Assembly: GCA_035279525.1 (NCBI GenBank)
Contig: DATEHQ010000100.1
Coordinates: forward strand, 62,001 to 126,000
Length of the DNA stretch: 64,000 nucleotides
Source: DATEHQ01 sp035279525
GTDB taxonomy: Bacteria; Chloroflexota; Dormibacteria; Dormibacterales; Dormibacteraceae
Direction of reading: 5' to 3'
Below the pieces are notes generated by a model, which was given only the letters and a program-made list of their open reading frames with translations, had not been told where the DNA came from and did not search any database. Position 1 is the first letter of the stretch. Every line of letters starts with the position of its first letter. Positions 60,829 through 64,000 of the stretch are shown one piece after another. The position numbers were made by a program, and so were the translations under genes.

Positions 60829-63213
60829 ATGCGGATCTCATACGAGTGGCTGGGTGACTTCCTCGACCTCGACGGCGTCACGCCCAAAGACGCCGCCGAC
60901 GTGCTGACCAGCCTTGGGGTCGAGGTCGAGTCGCTGGTGCACGTGGACCTCTCTCGGATAGTGATCGGCAAGGTGCTCGAGCAGAAGCCACACCCCAAGT
61001 CGCGGCACCCGCTGTGGATCCACCAGGTGGATCTCGGCGGGCACGTGCAGCAGATCATCGCCGGCGCACCCAACGCGGTCGCGGGCAGCCTCGTGCCAGT
61101 GGCCCTCCCGGGTACGACGGTGCCCAACGGCAAGGTCGTGAAGGACATGAGCATCGCCGGCGAAAAGGCAAGCGGCATGCTTTGCTCGGCGGAAGAGCTT
61201 TTGCTCGGCGACGACCACTCGGGCATCCTGATCCTCGACCGAGGCAACCCGGGCGATCGGCTCACCTCTGTCATCCCGAGCGAGGCGATCATGGAGGCGG
61301 AGGTCACCTCCAACCGGCCCGACTGCATGGGCCACCTGGGCGTCGCGCGCGAGCTGGCGGCCGGCCTGGCCAGGCCCCTCAGGCGTGACTTCATGCCCGC
61401 GTTCACCGGAATGGCCAACCCGCCTGGGAAGGACCTGATCGCGGTGTCGATCGACGAGCCGGACCTGTGCAGCCGCTACATCGGCGGCGTGATCAAGGCC
61501 GTCCAGGTCGGACCGAGCCCGGACTGGATGCAGCGCCGCCTCCGCGCAGCCGGCGTCAGACCGATCAACAACATCGTCGACATCACCAACTACGTGCTCC
61601 TCGAATACGCGCAGCCCCTCCATGCGTTCGACCTGGCCAAGCTCGAGGGCGGGCAGATCCACGTCCGGCGCGCGAGGCAGGGGGAGAAGCTGCTCTGCCT
61701 CGACGGGGAAGAGCGGGCGCTGACGAGTGACATGCTCGTGATCGCCGACGCATCGAGGCCGGTCGCGATCGCCGGCATCATCGGCGGCGAGGAGACCAGC
61801 GTCACATCGTCGACGACGGACATCCTGCTCGAGTCCGCCAACTTCAACGGGCCGAGCGTCCGGCAGACCGCGCGCACCCTGGGACTCAGGACCGAAGCCT
61901 CGGCGCGGTTCGAGCGCGCGCTGCCCCCTGAGCTGGCCCTGGCCGGCGCCCGCCGGGCGGCGGCGCTCATCGCGGAGCACGCCGGCGGTGCGGTCCACCG
62001 TGATTGGGCCGACGTCTATCCGCGGCCCCAGGAGCCGGTGCTGGTTCGACTCAAGCCCTCGCTGGTGGACGACATCCTGGGTCTTCACGTTCCGCTCGAG
62101 GAGGCCGAGGCGATCCTGGTCAGGCTCGGTTTCCACGTGAAGGTGCTCGGGGACGGCGAGTGGGACGTGCTGCCGCCCGTCTTCCGGCTCGACGTCGCCA
62201 TACCCGAGGACCTCGTCGAGGAGGTGGGACGTGTCCACGGCTACGACAGGGTTCCGCCGACCCTGCCCGGCAGGCGCCACGACACCTGGACGCCGCTGAC
62301 CGAAAGCATCGACCGCCGCCTGGACGCAGCGCGCGATGCGCTTGCGGGCGCGGGATTCACCGAAACCTGGAACCCCGCGCTGGTCTCAGGGGACGAACTC
62401 GAGGCACTGCGCATCTCCGCGCACGCGCTGCGCCTGTCGAACGCGCTGAGCGACGACATGGACACCCTTCGGACCTCGCTTCTGCCCTCCCTGGTCGGCG
62501 CGGTGGCCCTGAATCGCGATCGAGGGCGGGGCAAGGTCAATGTCTACGAGATCGCGAACGTCTACCTGGCGCGAGTGGGGGAGAAGAACACCCAGCCCGA
62601 GGAGCCGCTGCGCCTGGCCGCCGTAGCCACCGCGGGAAGCACCGCCGAGTCAGGACGGCAAGCGTTCTACGCGCTCAAGTCGGTCCTGGCCGGCTGCATC
62701 GCGTCGCTGTGGGCGCCGGCCTGCACGTACCAGCGCGCGGCGACCGAGCTGTTCCACCCTGGACGCTGCGCCGCTGTCGTGATGGACGGGAAGCAGCTCG
62801 GCTACCTCGGCGAGCTTCACCCGACCGTTGCCGCCCAGAAGAAGATCGAAGGCCGCCTGGTGGCCTTTGAGATCGACGTCGCACCGGTGCTCGCCGCCTC
62901 GCGCGTCCTCCGCGCGCAGCCTCTGCCCAGGTTCCCCGGCGTGGAGCGGGACCTTGCGGTGGTGGTGGAGGAGCACGTCGCCGCGGGACAGCTTCTTGCG
63001 GCGATCAAGGAATCCGGGAGCGACCTGCTGGAGGCGGTTCGAGCGTTTGACGAATACCACGGTGCGCAGGTGCGAGAGGGGCACAAGAGCGTTGCGTTCA
63101 CCTTGACTTTCAGGAGCCCCGAGCGCACCCTGACGGACGCCGAAGTGGACAAAGTGATTTCGGAGATCAGATTGAGCCTCGAGAAAAGGCATCAGGCGAG
63201 CTTTCGAGAATGA
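60829..63213 (+). CDS. pheT: Phenylalanyl-tRNA synthetase beta subunit
   Basis: 794 residues, ATG 60829. Standard long PheT: N-terminal domain and EMAP-type tRNA-binding domain (~40-150, VIGKVLEQKPHPKSRHPLWIHQVDLGGH), B3/B4 editing, B5 and a C-terminal FDX-ACB anticodon domain (PRFPGVERDLAVVVEEHV). The 113-base gap after pheS holds a weak TAGGGT box (60811-60816) 12 bases before the start, so pheT may also have its own promoter. Confidence 0.96.
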   Translation: MRISYEWLGDFLDLDGVTPKDAADVLTSLGVEVESLVHVDLSRIVIGKVLEQKPHPKSRHPLWIHQVDLGGHVQQIIAGAPNAVAGSLVPVALPGTTVPNGKVVKDMSIAGEKASGMLCSAEELLLGDDHSGILILDRGNPGDRLTSVIPSEAIMEAEVTSNRPDCMGHLGVARELAAGLARPLRRDFMPAFTGMANPPGKDLIAVSIDEPDLCSRYIGGVIKAVQVGPSPDWMQRRLRAAGVRPINNIVDITNYVLLEYAQPLHAFDLAKLEGGQIHVRRARQGEKLLCLDGEERALTSDMLVIADASRPVAIAGIIGGEETSVTSSTTDILLESANFNGPSVRQTARTLGLRTEASARFERALPPELALAGARRAAALIAEHAGGAVHRDWADVYPRPQEPVLVRLKPSLVDDILGLHVPLEEAEAILVRLGFHVKVLGDGEWDVLPPVFRLDVAIPEDLVEEVGRVHGYDRVPPTLPGRRHDTWTPLTESIDRRLDAARDALAGAGFTETWNPALVSGDELEALRISAHALRLSNALSDDMDTLRTSLLPSLVGAVALNRDRGRGKVNVYEIANVYLARVGEKNTQPEEPLRLAAVATAGSTAESGRQAFYALKSVLAGCIASLWAPACTYQRAATELFHPGRCAAVVMDGKQLGYLGELHPTVAAQKKIEGRLVAFEIDVAPVLAASRVLRAQPLPRFPGVERDLAVVVEEHVAAGQLLAAIKESGSDLLEAVRAFDEYHGAQVREGHKSVAFTLTFRSPERTLTDAEVDKVISEIRLSLEKRHQASFRE

Positions 63214-63223
63214 AGGTCCTTCG

Positions 63224-63781
63224 ATGACCTGGATCGACCTCTTGCCGATAGCGCTGGTCATCGTGTACGGCGTCGGCGGCTTCTTCACGGGAGTCGTGCG
63301 GCGCCTCATCGGCTTGATCGCGCTTTACGTCGCGATCTGGGCCGCCACCAACATGGGGCAGCAGGCCGGCGGCATCCTGCAGCAGTCCGGGGCGGCGGAA
63401 GCCACGGCCGACGCCCGGATCTACGGGTTCTTCGGGATCGTCGTCGCGTTCCTGGTGATCATCGAGGTCGCCACGCAGCTCGCGCACTCGCAGATCCAGC
63501 TGCCAGGGCTGCTCTTCAATCGCGCGTTCGGCGCATTCGTCGGTGTGGTGACGGCGATCATGCTGTCGTTCGTCGTCGTGTACGAGCTGGGCCAGGCGGC
63601 CAACCCGTTCGGCGGACCGCAGCTCACAACCCTCGAGCAGCGCGTCCGCGACGCGGTCCACGGGTCGCTCTTCATGGTCAAGCTCACGAACTCGGTCGGC
63701 CGCCCGATCGTCGGCCTCTTCTCCCCGGTGCTGCCGGGCGACGGGCAGATCTACTTCGGTCCAGGCCCCATCAGCTCATAG
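63224..63781 (+). CDS. CvpA family membrane protein
   Basis: 185 residues, ATG 63224. Four predicted membrane segments (ITWIDLLPIALVIVYGVGGFFTGVV-like start, then RRLIGLIALYVAIWAATNM, GFFGIVVAFLVIIEVATQL, NRAFGAFVGVVTAIMLSFVVVYELG) in the CvpA order, followed by a soluble tail (~60 residues). CvpA was named for colicin V production; its normal role in other bacteria is unclear. Between pheT and tyrS. Confidence 0.85.
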   Translation: MTWIDLLPIALVIVYGVGGFFTGVVRRLIGLIALYVAIWAATNMGQQAGGILQQSGAAEATADARIYGFFGIVVAFLVIIEVATQLAHSQIQLPGLLFNRAFGAFVGVVTAIMLSFVVVYELGQAANPFGGPQLTTLEQRVRDAVHGSLFMVKLTNSVGRPIVGLFSPVLPGDGQIYFGPGPISS

Positions 63782-63788
63782 CCGCCAA

Positions 63789-64000
63789 TTGAGCTCCGAG
63801 CTGTTCGACCGCCTGCGGGCGCGGGCGGTGGAGATCCACGTCGGGGATCACCTGCGCTCCCGGCTGGAGGGCGGCGACAGGCTGCGCGTGAAGCTCGGCC
63901 TCGATCCGACGGCGCCCGACCTGCACCTCGGGCACCTCATCCTCCTCGACGTGCTGCGCGAGTTCGCCGAGGCCGGCCATACGGTAGTGGTCATCATCGG
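63789..64000 (+). CDS. tyrS: Tyrosyl-tRNA synthetase, C-terminus off the right edge
   Basis: The first 70 codons from TTG 63789. Class I synthetase: KLGLDPTAPDLHLGHLILLDVLREFAEAGHTVVVIIG shows the HIGH motif as HLGH. The N-terminal segment (LSSELFDRLRARAVEIHVGDHLRSRLEGG) is typical of TyrRS. The rest, including the KMSKS loop and S4 domain, lies outside the window. Confidence 0.88.
   Translation, partial: MSSELFDRLRARAVEIHVGDHLRSRLEGGDRLRVKLGLDPTAPDLHLGHLILLDVLREFAEAGHTVVVII

Overview
The window is a gene-dense, high-GC bacterial chromosome segment made almost entirely of housekeeping genes. There are no rRNA, tRNA, CRISPR, prophage or IS features, and no gap between genes exceeds about 230 bases. 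Codon bias is strongly G/C at third positions. GTG and TTG starts are as common as ATG, and most co-directional neighbours overlap by 1-4 bases (ATGA, GTGA, TTGA and apparently CTGA). The Tad pilus locus has no secretin gene, and DUF948, YtxH-like, Asp23, DUF1292 and SigB-type genes are present. This suggests a Terrabacteria-type, probably monoderm lineage such as Chloroflexota or Candidatus Dormibacterota. That placement is inference from gene content and was not tested.

Layout. 1-5.4 kb: a multi-GAF membrane sensor (cut by the left edge), bifunctional (p)ppGpp enzyme RelA/SpoT and an MBL-fold hydrolase. 5.4-16.9 kb: a Tad/Flp pilus locus. The leftward arm carries cpaE-like, tadE-like x2, a large TadG-like protein, cpaB, tadB and tadC. 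The rightward arm carries a HEAT-repeat protein, cpaF and a degenerate hybrid histidine kinase. 17-23.5 kb: hisS-aspS, small membrane proteins, a RsbW-like gene, a SigB/F-type sigma factor and pdxH. 23.6-31.6 kb: alaS, an FtsA/PilM-like actin-fold ATPase, a baseplate-J-like membrane protein, ruvX, DUF1292, mltG and aroE. 31.6-44 kb: prepilin peptidase, PH-domain protein, aroK-aroB-aroQ-efp, asp23-nusB-xseB, a PAP2-like protein, tlyA-nadK-recN, a PIG-L deacetylase, scpA-scpB-rluB-cmk-plsC. 44-54 kb: an AAA+ ATPase (leftward), exonuclease/DinG helicase, rsmI, metG, tatD, rsmA, an MFS transporter and dedA (leftward). 54-64 kb: thrS, two leftward envelope proteins, infC-rpmI-rplT-trmH-pheS-pheT, cvpA and the start of tyrS.

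Functional links. The prepilin peptidase at 31.6 kb is the likely processing enzyme for the TadE-like pseudopilins at 11 kb, because no other candidate is in the window. Four shikimate enzymes (aroE, K, B, Q) are clustered and interrupted by the peptidase and PH-domain genes. The RsbW-like gene, sigma factor and pdxH form a likely stress-response unit. Eight aminoacyl-tRNA synthetase genes are present (hisS, aspS, alaS, metG, thrS, pheS, pheT, tyrS).

Most notable signals are: (i) a two-copy intergenic element pairing TTTGCGCA palindromes about 41 bp apart; (ii) an infC leader with an intrinsic terminator and an apparent ATC start codon; (iii) three genes (aroE, rluB, tatD) whose only sensible start is a CTG inside a CTGA stop/start overlap; (iv) TANNNT boxes 9-12 bases ahead of first-gene start codons, implying near-leaderless mRNAs; (v) a CpaE-like ATPase with an N-terminal cNMP-binding-like domain.
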